A stretch of 64,000 nt of DNA from Hericium rajendrae. Taxonomy: Eukaryota > Basidiomycota > Agaricomycetes > Russulales > Hericiaceae. Every line of letters begins with the position of its first letter. The stretch's first letter is position 1. Below the pieces are notes generated by a model. That model was given only the letters and a program-made list of their open reading frames with translations. It did no database searches and was not told the origin of the DNA. A program made the position numbers and the translations under genes. The stretch spans positions 2,294,001 to 2,358,000 of the forward strand of contig CM065881.1 of NCBI GenBank assembly GCA_033439255.1. Direction: 5' to 3'. Of the stretch, positions 1 through 11,569 are shown piece after piece.

Positions 1-18
1 CCTAAAAACGATGCTATA

Positions 19-1125
19 TCAGGTCCAGAGCCTGGGTACGAAGAGGAGTAGGTCGGATGGCATTACCTGCAGAAGCTTGATGCGCGGATCATCCTCCTCG
101 TCTTCGACTCTCGGTTTCAGGTCTTCTTCGGCCGCTGATTCACCGGCTGGCGCAGTGCGGCAACGTTTGCCTCGGTTTCTATCCGCGACGCTAGGGCTCT
201 TCGGCCGCTTATTCGCCAAAGCACTCGATGGCCGTGTCGGCTTGGACGGCGGTGGACGAGGCATGATTCCCATTGCTTGAAGGATACCTATCGACGCTTA
301 ATCAAGTTCTGACAGAAAATACCGAGAAACAATATCGCCTTTACCTGCAGATCGATGTCGAAAAAGAAAGGAAGCATAGGGCCTCTTATCCGGCCCGCTG
401 ATGGTCCAGGTAACGGTCATAAGTGCAGGTACGATCTTCGACTTGCCGAGTCTACAGTCATTCCATCAGCAAGATCCGTATCAGAAAAACGGTATTCGAG
501 TTGACTGACGACACCTGGTGCAGACCTCCCTTCTTCGTGAGCTCAGAGATGGCACCAATCTCATTCACCGAGCTAGTAATTGGCGCGGCTTTCATATCTT
601 TGATCTTGGCAGGGAAGATGCGAACCTCGATTAGACCGAGGTGGGCGATGTCAACATTGCTCTGTAAGGCTGAATCATCGCTCTCTGTAAATCACGAAGG
701 ATATAGCAATTAAGACTCTTTTTTATGGATACATGGTAAAAGACAGGCTTACCGGCGACGAGAACATGGGAAAATGTGAACGGCTTCATCTCAGTAGAGG
801 AGGTTCGAACACCGTCAATGACATGGTTCTCTCCAGCGTGGTGCCCATATCCGTACATGTATCTGCCGTCGCAGTAAACGCGAACGATCTTGTTCATGTT
901 TTTGCGAACGTCAGTGTAATGGACAACGAACTCCTTGTATGAACAATTCAACGATAATGTCAGAATGCAATGTAGGACGTGAATTTAGGGAGAACTGACC
1001 TTTCCTGCTTCACTTGGGATCCAACAGCTGACCTGCGTCTCACTCACAACCTCCGTCCCGTACTGCGGCATTTCTTGTCCATTACAAGATATGTGTACTG
1101 CAAAACCGCGATGTGCCAACGGCAT
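19..1125 (-). CDS. DUF7918-domain protein, five exons
   Basis: The first exon runs from the start codon at 1125 (MPLAHRGFAVHI) to about 1000 and ends in the family hallmark CWIPSEAGK. The next exon (about 933-753) continues EFVVHYTDVR and ends near VRTSSTEMKPFTFSHVL. A third exon starts near 669 (VDIAHLGLIEVRIF); its 3' boundary is uncertain. Exon four (about 397-345) gives GPDKRPYASFLFRHR and exon five (about 287-19) starts ILQAMGIMPRP and has a basic, acidic-ending tail. This order (start, CWIPSEAGK, GVRTS, HLG.I, FRYR-like block, LQA.GIMP) is the known layout of DUF7918, a fungal family of unknown function that is often multicopy in Agaricomycetes. Introns are about 55-85 nt with GT-AG ends. 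The stop at 19-21 may not be the true end if one more intron exists. Confidence 0.8.
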
Positions 1126-1698
1126 TGCACAGATCTAGCCCTATCTGCAAGAGCATGAAGTAAGACGAGATCAGCAATGGGACATATGCATCCCGAGAGA
1201 AGATTGGGGTCACCAGAACCGTGGGCCGACGTCACGCCGGTGTCTGTGGTAGCACAGAAAGAAAACAGAATCACGAAGTTTGACCTCGACGTGGGCGACG
1301 GAGAAAAGACCGGAGAAGAATATTAGCAAAAATTATAGGTGGCTGAAAGTAAGGTAGTGCCGAACGGGAAGTAGGGTATGGGAAATGAAGGTGGTGGTGC
1401 AGACCAGAGTATCCGGCCACTGGCCAGCCTCCGACGCGACGTCGCGACACGGTGATCACGTGAAAAAAAGCCACGTGAACGTCCCGTGCGCTGTGGCTGA
1501 GAACAAAACTGACAATGACAACCGAGTTTCGCCTCGTCGCTCATTGCCTTCCGACCACCACTACCTTACCATTGCTCCCATTCGCCCGCCCCCTCTCCCT
1601 CTCCCCCCCCTCTCCTTCCGCTCAAGCTGTTCTGCAAGGGTTTCCTTTGCGATATTCTGTACTTCTAGACTTGAAAGATTTCTAATTGATTTGTTCCA
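1126..1698. promoter_or_regulatory. Divergent promoter region with CT-rich tract
   Basis: This 573 bp gap separates two divergently transcribed genes, the DUF7918 gene and the Mpe1 gene. A strongly pyrimidine-rich stretch at about 1585-1630 lies about 70 nt upstream of the Mpe1 start codon, as is common in fungal core promoters. No clear TATA box was seen. Confidence 0.4.
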
Positions 1699-3815
1699 AT
1701 GGCATCTTCGGTCTTCTACAAGTTCAGATCTCAGAGAGACGAGTCTCGGGTGACGTTCGATGGAACAGGCATTTCTGTTTTTGATTTGAAAAAGGAGGTC
1801 ATTCTGGCGAACAACCTTGGTAAGGCTAATGACTTTGACCTCGCCATCCTCGACAAGTCGTCAGGTGAAGGTGTGTGTGACTCATGATTCAGCATTCCTT
1901 GTCCCTGTTCATATGCTCTTTGTTGCCTTCCAGAGTTCAAGGACGATTCGCACATTATCCCCAGATCGTCGTCTGTGATTGTAAAGCGAGTACCTGCAGC
2001 CCGTCCAGGCAAGGGCAAGGCTGCTATGTACATCGGCGGTGGAGGTGGTGGTGCGCCGACGGCAGACGCAGCCGGGAAGTCCGGAGCTCCGGGAATTAGC
2101 AGTACTTCGTGGCATAGGGGTGGGATGTCCAGGCGATTCGACGGCGGGGGTGAGCCTGTACAGGCTCCATCGAAACCACCGGTGGTAGGAGACTTTGCGG
2201 CTCGCTTACAAATCAGCCCGCTCATCACGACTTTTCGTCAGGCGCCTCTCAAGCCTGCAATAGCCAAGGACGACGAGGCAGCTGCCATGGCTGCCATGTT
2301 CCAAGCTCAGTCGGCAAACTGGGAGGAGACCCAGGAGAAAATGTCACAGTTGGTGTCGCGCTCTGCGCTTTTTCTGTGTTTAGTAGTAGTCATTTCTAAT
2401 GCATTCTGTCCCATCTTTGTCCCGCTCGTTTCCCACCCTTGTTATTGTGAATAGCGCTCAGCGTATTTACACTAATCAACGAGGTGCTGGCTTTACTGGC
2501 CGGGGAGGGAAACCATTTACTCCACGTCACCAGCAACACCAGCCCGAGCGTCCCTTGCCCCCTAGTTATGTTTGCTACAGATGTGGTCAGAAAGGTAGGT
2601 CTTCCCAGGCTTTCGCATGAGCAGGAGTTGATTTTGTTGTAAGGTCACTGGATACAGGACTGTCCGACCAATGCTGACAGGGATTTCGACCACAAGCCCC
2701 GAATCAAGCGAACGACAGGTATCCCGCGGAGTTTCCTGAAAGCGGTCGAAAGCCCAAGCGGTAACCAGCCTGGGGCCGGCGTCATGGTCACTCCTGAGGG
2801 AGGATACGTCGTCGCGCAACCTGATTCGTATGGAATCGTTTTTCATTTCTCACGCCTCATACTGATGTTCGCCCGTAGTGCGTCATGGCAGAGACAAGTA
2901 ATGCGGCCCAAAGGCCTCACAGAGGCCGACATTCGTGACAGACCGTCGAAAGACCCTTCGATCGTGTGCTCGATAGATAATAAAATATTTCGTGATGCCG
3001 TCAAGACACCGTGTTGTGAGAAGGCATTCTGCGAGGAGTGTATCCAGACCTATCTGCTGGAGAAGGACTTCATCTGTCCTAATTGCGGTACGAAGGTTGC
3101 GTCGCTCGACAAGCTCGTCGTCGACAAGCCGACGCGGGCAAAGGTGATGGATTACATCGAGAGAGAGATGGAGGCGAGCCGGAAGGAGGAGGAAAGCGCG
3201 ATCAACGGAGGAACACCAGTTCCAAGTACCAATCATGTAAGTGAGCACAAACACTGTTTCTGCACGCTCTCCTGATCTTCCTCCAGACCCCCAGCCCGAA
3301 TCAACACCGGACCAGCAGCAACAGCAGCAACTAAGCGAAATTTTCCCCGAACAGGGCTCCCAGATCCCCGACGACATCGCCATGTCGCAGATGATCGCAG
3401 ATAGCATCCCGCAGCTCCAGGCCTCCGTCCAACAGCTCGTCACGATGCTGCAGAACCCGAACCTGCCGCGCGCCGTGCGGCACCAGACGGAGGCGCAGCA
3501 CCACCAGCTGCAGATGCAGCTCGCGAACGCACAGAACATCGCCGCGTCGCTCGCCGCCGCGCAGGCGATGGCCGCGCAGGCCGTGCAGAGCATGGGGGCA
3601 TGGGCATGCCCGGGCCCAGCGCGGGCTTCGCGGCGCAGGCGCAGTTCGCGCAGGGCTGGGGCCAGTTCGCGAACCAGCAGCCCGCCGGGCAGGAGTCCGC
3701 GTACCAGCGCCTGCCGCTCAACAACCGCCGGCGCAACCTCAAGCGCGATCGCCCGTCGGACTTTTTGGAGATCAATGCGGAGCGGGAGGCGAAGGGCGCA
3801 CGGTATTGGGAGTAG
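1699..3815 (+). CDS. mpe1: Mpe1/RBBP6-like cleavage and polyadenylation factor subunit
   Basis: The protein starts with a DWNN ubiquitin-like domain (MASSVFYKFRSQRDES...), then a glycine-rich linker, a CCHC zinc knuckle (VCYRCGQKGHWIQDCP, spliced across an intron at about 2594-2643), and a C4-type RING/U-box-like domain at about 2960-3110 (CSIDNKIF...CCEKAFCEECI...CPNCG). DWNN, knuckle and RING in this order define Mpe1/RBBP6, part of the nuclear cleavage and polyadenylation factor for mRNA 3' ends. The C-terminal part is Gln/Ala-rich and ends with the basic block LPLNNRRRNLKRDRPSDFLE. The frame changes once in the last exon at a run of five G (3594-3598); one more G would keep the conserved C-terminus in frame. 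This looks like a sequencing or homopolymer error rather than true decay, because both sides remain clean. There are about five introns, including 1871 to about 1932, about 2823-2878 and 3239-3286. Confidence 0.9.
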
Positions 3816-4033
3816 GGCGGATGGATGGACTCAAGGATGGCTCACGACTCGATACTCATTGTCTATCACTTTTCTGTGTCCCAAACTCACTTTCTTTATT
3901 GTTGATAATGCAGCACATGTATATTTCATAATCACGACTCAAATATACTATGTTTTCCGCTGAAAGTCCCGAGTAATGGTATAAATTTTCGTGGCTATGG
4001 ACTATAGGATAATGTCAAGTAAGTACAACATGC

Positions 4034-6616
4034 CTACGCGACAGAAGTCAAACTCGTCGTCTCGTTCGAAGACTGCTGTCCCACACTAGGCACCCTCTTC
4101 AGAAGGTCCTGCTGGAACTGCTCCCGGGCCGCAATCAACTAAAACACACGAATGAACATAATGTCAGACATGAAAATGCAGGCCAAACACGCACCGCTTT
4201 CTGCCGCGAGATCATTCCGTCCAAGAATCGCTCGAGCGACTTCTTGAAGTCCTCGACCCGCTCCTGTTCGAACCGCGCAACCTCAGACTTGACCAGCCGC
4301 GACGTCTGGTCGAACGCCTGCTTCGCATCCAGCGCGCGTCGCTCCGCCTACACGTGTGTCAGACACCATCCCACGAACAGAAAACTGGAGCCATGCACTC
4401 ACGTCGGCAACCTGATGCAGCGCATGCGGCAGCCGGTCCGCCTGGATTCGGCCCTGGTGCCGCGCTTTTTCGTGGTTCGCGCGCACAGCCTGGACATCGG
4501 TGTCCGCCTGCTGCCACAGGTGGTACATCCGTATGCGCGAGCGGAACGCCAGCTACGCCAAGCTTCAGCACGCGCTCGTGAGCATTCAGAATAGGAAAGT
4601 GGCGACGCACCCGCACGGAGTGGATGAGGCGCGCGTACTCGTCGGCGGTGCTCATGAGCGTGAGGAGGTCCTGCTGTGCCTGCTCGGACTCAAGCTCCTG
4701 CGCCGTGCGCTCGACGTCCGCGAGGCCACTCAGCGAGCGCTGCAGTGGCGCGCCGATCTCGGAGGATGCAAGGTCTGCGACCATCTGTGCGAACTCGCCG
4801 ACCGACGCTGCGAGCTCTAAAGGCGGCCGCGGGTGAGTCCACGTACTATATAACGGGGCGGGTGGGGGAAGCGTACCTGTGCGATGCTTCGAGACGATCT
4901 CGATGGCTTTGACGAGCCCGCGGAGCTGCGATTCCATGACGTCGAGGTACGATTTTTGCCGGTCGAACCACTGTCGAGCAAAGATCGATGAGTGTCCGTG
5001 TCGAAGTGCATGGAGAAAAGAAACCGACCTCGTCGTTCTCGATATATCTTGGGCCCGCGATCGTCTGGCCTATGGACGCTATCAAGCCTCCTCGCTCCTG
5101 CGCAATCTCAGCCTTGCGATGCTTGATCTGCAATCCCAGACTAATATCAGTTCTATCTCCTCTGCATTCACTATGCGCTACTCACATCTAGCGAAAACGA
5201 ATCGCTCTCCAGGAATATCTTCAAGTCCTGATCCTTCATGAGCACAGGGTGATTCGCAATCTTGGTGATGCAGTTCTGGAGCGCAAGTCTGCGCTGCGCG
5301 ACGAACTGGTCGTCGAATCGCCCGAATGGGTTCTTCTCCGGCACGGGAGGCACGACGACACCCGGGTTGTTGGCGGAGAGCGTCTCGTAAAGCCAGAGGA
5401 AGTCGGAATAGCGCCGCAGGACGGAGAACGTCGGTTTAGCGTAGAGCGTGGAAGTGGTCTAGGTATGACCGGGTAAGTCAATCAAAGGGACGGGAGAAAG
5501 AGCGGGGGCGAACGCGTGTGTGGACGGTGTACATCGTGTAGCCACGAATAGGGTCTCCGACTTTTTGCGGGTCGTCGACAGTGATGAAGAAGGCGGGAGC
5601 TGCATCTTTATTCGATGGATTTGCGTCTTTCGAAGGTGTCTGCAGATGCGTAAGCAAATAGTTCGACCATATAACATGAACTCAGATATCGGCATAGATT
5701 GGACCAGAGGCCACATTTGGCTGACGTGAATTAACGAGATACTCACCGAGTCGACAGGCCTCGGTCGCAACGGCTTGTCGTCATCATCATCCTCCTCCTC
5801 CTGTGACGGCTTAGAAGGAGCAATACTGGGCGTTGAGCGATCGTTCACGAACGTGCTTTGCGCACCATCCCATCCACCGAAGCTCTCCCCTCCGAGCGCA
5901 AGACTAGCGAAAGGCGAAGCCGGAGCACGCGGCTGCTCGAGAGGTGAGATGATGCTGGGCTGCGACTCGGTTGCTGGAATGGAGGGACGTGGGGAAGCGA
6001 ACGAGCTGCTGGACGCGCGCGAGGCATGGGTTTGAGGAAAGCGAGCAATGGAGACGGGTGATGAGGGTGCAGCAGGCTCTGGAGGTGGTTCCGCTGCTGA
6101 CGAGAGGATGGTTACGGTCGCTGGAGGCGACGATGGGGGAGACGGTGCTCGGTCGGCGGGAGAGGGCTCGGAGTGCGGGGTTGTAGCCTCGGTCCGCGGC
6201 TCGTGCTCATCGCTTGCTTCGGGACCTGCAGACACAGGCGATGTGGGTTCGCTCGCTTGGATACTCTCCCTGAACCCAGATGGCTTTGAGGAGACACTTG
6301 GCTTGTCCTGCGCACCCTCCTCGTCCGACAGATTCACGTTCGCCGAGTCTAGCGGATCACTCTCGGTTGTAGTCAGTGTCTCTGTCTCCGTAGGTATTTC
6401 TTCGAAGTCATTCAGTTGAGATTCTGTGGTCGGTGTTGCAATTTCGTCGTCTTGAAATCCAGAGACGCCGTAGTCATGAGATGGAATTTTAGATTGGTGA
6501 GCATAGCTGGACCATGGATCTGGTGAGCTTGGTCGATGGGTCGCAAAAGGGTTATCGAAGGGGTTCTCCTCCAACGCCCGAGTGGACTGTCTCAAAAGGT
6601 CGTCAAAGCCATCCAT
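4034..6616 (-). CDS. vps5: Vps5/SNX1-type retromer sorting nexin
   Basis: The start was set at MDGFDDLL (6616); an upstream in-frame ATG at 6628 is possible. The first 300 residues are disordered and rich in Ser/Pro/Glu, with an acidic run EEEDDDDDKPLRPRP. Then comes a PX domain (about 5600-5200 on the plus scale), with the phosphoinositide-binding features RRYSDFLWLYETL and PPVPEKN, followed by a BAR domain running to the stop (ELAASVGEFAQMVADL, LWQQADTDVQAVR, FEQERVEDFKKSLERFLDG). Disordered N-terminus, PX and BAR is the Vps5 layout. Vps5 pairs with Vps17 to form the membrane-bending half of retromer for endosome-to-Golgi recycling. There are several introns of about 50-60 nt. The gene is convergent with mpe1, with about 220 bp between the stops. 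Confidence 0.9.
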
Positions 6617-8174
6617 GACAATGAGCAAGGAGTGCGAGGGAATGTCAAGTTACAGTGCAGCAAGCTTGCAGATCGTTATATGAAGCCGTGGGAACAACAT
6701 ACTACGTTTACTTCCTCGCCCAATCCTCGGAGGGTTTTCGGGAACTGGAACCGTCCCAACCGTCCAACCGGCCCAACCGGCCCAACCGTCCCAAAATGCT
6801 TAAGTAAGCCATTCAATTGTGGACGGTCGGGACGGTCGGGACAGTCCCGACTGTCCAGCCCTAACCCAAACTCAATATCTCACATCCCTCGAAACTCATC
6901 AATATACCTGCCCACCCAACCAACCCAACCTCCAACCCAACCGCCAACCCAACCACCAACCCAACCCATCCCAACCCCAACCGGCGTGAGCGCAAAAAGG
7001 GACTGCGTGGTGGACAATTCGAAGAGGTGTCCAAATAAGGCAACTGTCCAACCTGTCTCAGCCGACCGTCCTGCGGCGGGACAGTTGGGACGGTTAGGAC
7101 GGTCGGGACAGTCCAGACCGTGGGAAGAGGTGGACGGTTCTGGAAGCCGTAAAGTCTGAATCCTCGCCCAACTTGTATACGACCATCCACTGACAACGAC
7201 CAACATCTTCAGTCGGACGACCCGCAGCTCTGTCCTATACTTGCAACGCCGTTATTAAGAATGTCTCTAGTAATTTATCTGAATTAACTATATAGCTCGG
7301 AACTCTCCACACAACTGTCGACATCCAGGCCCATGCTCCCGATGCTCCTCTATGAATCCGTACGTGGTCCACTAATGCTGTGATAAAGCCTGGTCAAAGC
7401 CTGGTGCACCGAGTGTCTAATGTAACTCTGGGAAACAAGTTACGTTTGTATACAAAGCTTTGGACTAACTTGAATTGATCATGTCAACTGTACTCTCAGA
7501 CTTCTGGGTTTCATCCACACGGTCAATACACATCATTACTTTCTTCGGATGGTCGGCACACGCCGCCTTGCCATGGAGACTACCATGCGTATACCGACTT
7601 GGAGTTTCGGCGTCGGTAAGCAAAAATTGTCAACTTCTCGGGATGAGTGCACCTTCGTTGACATGTCCAATAAGGTGTTTCTCGATCCAGGGAAAGATAC
7701 AAACGCTCCAGTCAGTGCGCCACTGTCAGTGATAGCGCTCGACTAGACTCTCTTGGGTTCTCTGGAAGCGAATATCATTATTCTAACTCTCGCACGATGG
7801 TATCGACTTGTTTCACTCTCCATCAGGTCTCGAAATGAAATGAATCGGATTCTTCAGTGGTAGAGACCCTCGCAGGATGTAACCTTCTCCGGCTCCATCG
7901 TTCATCATTGATGACTTCACTACCCTTCTTGCGTATTAGGGTGTTAGGTTGCGCAAGAACACGATCCGCGCCAAATGTGGATCTGTCAAAATTAGCGCGA
8001 CTTTCCTTTAATCTCCGTCATATCAATAGATAAAGGAGGATCCTAGAAACGCCGTCCGCAGTTTACAGCGCAGATCACCTCGTTTCTTTGCAAATATAAA
8101 CTTACCCGCAGACCGTGAACCTGTCTACTTAAGCCCCCATTTCCCCCTCACTTACCCAACCTCCAACTCATAGA
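6617..8174. other. Intergenic region between vps5 and the dynamin gene
   Basis: This 1.56 kb gap holds a separate inverted-repeat element (6724-7160). The rest has no convincing coding signal: the open frames are short and show no recognisable motif. A TATA-like stretch (AATATAAAC, near 8093) and pyrimidine-rich sequence at about 8130-8165 lie just upstream of the dynamin start and may be its core promoter. Confidence 0.4.
6724..7160. mobile_element. Small TIR element with 11-bp direct repeats
   Basis: The direct repeat TCCTCGCCCAA occurs at 6713-6723 and again at 7161-7171. The 437 bp between has imperfect inverted ends; the clearest shared part is GGAACCGTCC near 6747 and its complement near 7130-7140. 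Inside are many ACCGTCC/GGACGGT motifs on both sides and a CCAACC-rich tract at about 6911-6984. An 11-bp duplication with long imperfect ends fits a non-autonomous Mutator-like element, but there is no coding part to confirm the superfamily. Confidence 0.5.
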
Positions 8175-11100
8175 ATGAAGCCTACATCGTCGAAGCCCGC
8201 CCCTACCTCCGAGCAGCCGACGCAACTCTCTGCTAGCAAGTACGCAGAGAGCCGTAAGGCGCTTCTTCAGCTCGTGCAGAAACTTCGAGCCATTGGGTCC
8301 GTGTTTGAGCGCATCTTGGTTTCGTGCATACTTACCTCGCCGACCTTTAAACAGTGCCCAAGCTGTAGTTGATGTGCCTCGTATCGTCGTCATCGGCGGT
8401 CAATCTGCTGGTATGTAATACGTATGTGTATATCCCACCTTCGTTATAATCTCATGCTGCTTTATAGGGAAGAGCAGTGTCGTTGAAGCAGTATCTGGTG
8501 GTGTAAGTGATGCATTCGGCTTGATCGATATACACTGAGATTCTCATTCTCATTGGACAGCTTAACGTTCCCCGCGACGCCGGGACCTGTACGAGATGTC
8601 CTATGGAATGTCGCATGGCGTCCTCGGACAAACCCTGGTCCTGCCAGATCTCCATTCGCTGGGAGTACGAGGCGGATCACAAGAAAAAGGTATCTTTTGC
8701 TCACTTTTGGAGTGCATGTCTGACCCACTTATGTTTCAACTCAGAGGGATGTCACGGAAGTGCCTTTCGGGGAACTTAGCACGAACCCGAAAAAAGTGGA
8801 GCTCATGCTGCGACGCGCCCAAGCCGCGGTCTTGAACCCTCACATTGAGGCGCACCAGTTTTTGAATATGTCCGCCGAACAGCTTAAGAAGGGAGTCACC
8901 TCGAATGTGAAGCCCTTGTCATTCTCGAAGAACGTCGTCTGCATCGATCTTCAAGGACCGAACCTGGTGGACCTGTCTTTCATTGACCTTCCCGGTACGT
9001 CACTTGCCTTGAATCTTCCATCATTACCACTCATATCTGCGTTCGCAGGTCTCATCCAGGTAGCAGATGATCCTACCCTGCCACAACTAGTCGAGCAGCT
9101 TGTTGTGGATCACATCAAAGGGAACTCGCTCATTTTGGTCACAGTGCCAATGACAGGTATATTACTACTCGCTTTCGGATATTAGTGCACTTCCTCACAA
9201 ATTGTTTCTTAGATGATTTGGACAATCAGCGAGCTTTGACCCTCGCAAGAGAAGCAGATCCAGAGGGCAAGCGCACGATAGGTACTGTTCTTCGCAGCAT
9301 ACATTACGCTGGTCGCTGATCACTCGGAAAGGCGTGATCACGAAGGCGGACGTCGTCGGCTCAGGCTCCAAATCTCGCAATCTCTATCTTGACGTCGTTG
9401 AAGGACGCACCAAGACCCTCCTCCACGGGTACTATTGCACCATTTCTCCGGACGACAAGGACAGGGAGAAAGGCGTCTCTCATGCACAAGCCCGCCAGGC
9501 TGAGGCCAATTATTTCGAGAATAATGAGCCCTGGTCGACGTCCACGAACAAACATCGTTTCGGTATCAAGAACTTGCTGGCGACTCTGAGTCCTCTGCTG
9601 GAAAAGGTGATCAGGGATCGGTGGGTCACTACCTTCCACGTCGAACTTCGTCACATTCATCTCCATCTGGGAATTCTATAGGCTGCCTTCTCTCCGCGAT
9701 CAAACAACCAAGCACTTGAAGGAGTGCGATATTGATCTATCAAACTTGCCGGAAGAGATCGGCGTGGAACCTGCGGCATACACACTGAGGTAAGTAATCC
9801 TCTCAACCTCTATATCTTGCTCAGCTTTGATGCATCGTATAGTCTTCTCACTGCATTTTGCGGTGATATTGCGCAATACGTTGGAGGCAATCGCGGACAC
9901 GAAATGCTTATCCAGGCTAATCGTAAAGAGTATACTGCTTTCAAGGCCACCATCCGCTCTACAGCTCCCAACTTTGAGCCATATCCTCGGAATGAGACTT
10001 GGCACCAGGGTGATCAGAGCAATGATGACGACGACGACGACGATAACGACGATAGTGATGATGAGGAAATCACAAAATTCACTAGCAAGCCCATGTACCT
10101 TGACGACATGAAGAAACATATCGAGAAGTGCTGCAGTTCCTTGACTTTGTGCTAGACAATATCTAATTACTTTCTAGATCAATCACGCGAGAACTGCCGA
10201 ACAATGTCCCCTTCATGGCAAAAGTGGTACTGATCGACCGCTTTCAAGAAACATGGGCGGCGGCAGCGACTGTCTGCTTTGATGAAGTTCGCCAAGAAAT
10301 GCTCCAGATCTTGCTCGACTGTGTCGCCAGCAGGTTCGGTCGGTGGGACCAGCTCCATGCTCAAGTCCGGTAGTTTGCGTCTCCCTTTGCCATCATCTCG
10401 AAGGCTTATTTTTTGTTCTTCTCGTCCAAAGGGCATGGATCGACGCTTTGGTCGATCGGCACCAGAAGAACTGCCAGCTGTTCATCGACGCTGCACTACA
10501 GGCCGAGCGCACCCCTTACACGCAAAACACTCATTACCTGCAGTCCTGCAACGACAAGTGGCTTGCGAAATACAAGAACCGTCGTGCCGAGGGTTTGCCC
10601 TCTGCTGCGCCCGAAGTGCAGCTCCCATTCGCATCTTCAGAGATTCCAGCAATGCCAGCAGCGAGGTTGCTGTCCGCCAAGCCTGCTGTGCCGTCGCCAC
10701 GTCCCCCTGCGCCAGCTCTGCCGGATTACATAAGTGAGGCATTGGCATGTCTGGCTAAGGCTGGGTACAGGGGCTTGGTTTCGGAGGATTTGGGCAGGTT
10801 GAGGAAGCCTGATGAGTATGAGACGGAGCTGCAGGTCATGGCAGAAGTGCGGGCATTCTTCCAGGTGTCATACAAGGTAGCTTGCGGCGTCCTATCTTTC
10901 CCGTATCCTACATCGTGCTGAGCATTGTTCTCAAGCGCATCATTGATTGCGTGCCGATGCACATTGACAATAAGTTCGTGAAAGGGTGAGTAATTATCGT
11001 GCGTTTTATATATATATCCCATCTTCTCATCATCTGTGGCATATATAATCTAGAATACTGCAGGACCTTCACCCTTTCCTTGTTGATAAGATGGGTCTCG

Positions 11101-11243
11101 TCGGTCGAGGCGCAACAGAGCGCTGCGCCCGATACCTTGCCGAGGAGCCAGACGTCGTCGCGCAGCGAGAAGAGGTTGTAGCACGGAAGAAGACCTTGCT
11201 GAACGTCAAAAAAGAGCTGGACAGCTTCGGTATGTCATTGTAG
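8175..11243 (+). CDS. Dynamin-superfamily GTPase
   Basis: Spliced exons give the dynamin GTPase signatures in order: G1 P-loop GGQSAGKSS with the following VEAVSG (about 8390-8510), the dynamin block CTRCPMECR, G3 DLPG (about 8985-8995), and G4 TKAD (about 9337). Stalk sequence follows, then a C-terminal GED-like segment (MGLVGRGATERCARYLAEEPDVVAQRE). Dynamins self-assemble on membranes and use GTP to remodel them. The architecture without PH or transmembrane segments resembles the Mx-like or Vps1/Dnm1-like groups, and the large number of such paralogues in Agaricomycetes argues against naming it vps1 or dnm1. An Asp-rich run (about 10023-10070) sits in the stalk region. There are many short introns, with the final intron near 10988-11053. 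The stop is at 11241-11243. Confidence 0.85.
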
Positions 11244-11569
11244 AATACGGAGCGAAACACAGTACGACAATCGTTTAAAAGATGTCTCGTTTAAAAGATG
11301 TCGCTTAATACAACATATATTCTTGGTGCATCTTGGTATTGCGATGCTGATCTGTCAAAGTCAGTGGAGGCATGAAAAGATCATACCCTTCGCTCCAGAA
11401 ACACACGTCAGACATGGCGAAACATACACGTTTCGTGTAGATATGTACTCTGCATTGCTCCAAATTTTATATTAAAGCAAAACCCATAGATAACTTAACC
11501 AAATTAACGCGTTATATCATAAGTTTCCCTTCCCTCTCCCCCTCCATATATCCAAGCCCTGACCTCAAC
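11244..11569. other. Convergent 3' intergenic region
   Basis: This is the space between the stops of the dynamin gene (+) and the acyltransferase gene (-). It is AT-richer than the flanking genes and presumably holds both 3' UTRs and polyadenylation sites. A short direct repeat (TCGTTTAAAAGATGTC) occurs twice at about 11271-11302. No gene was seen. Confidence 0.4.

Noticed and set aside
423-942. Plus-strand frames across the first kilobase
   Set aside because: They are shadows of the minus-strand DUF7918 gene, whose motifs and splice sites are clear.
7475-7746. Small frames between the short TIR element and the dynamin gene
   Set aside because: No motif and two overlapping phases of similar length, so there is not enough support for a gene.
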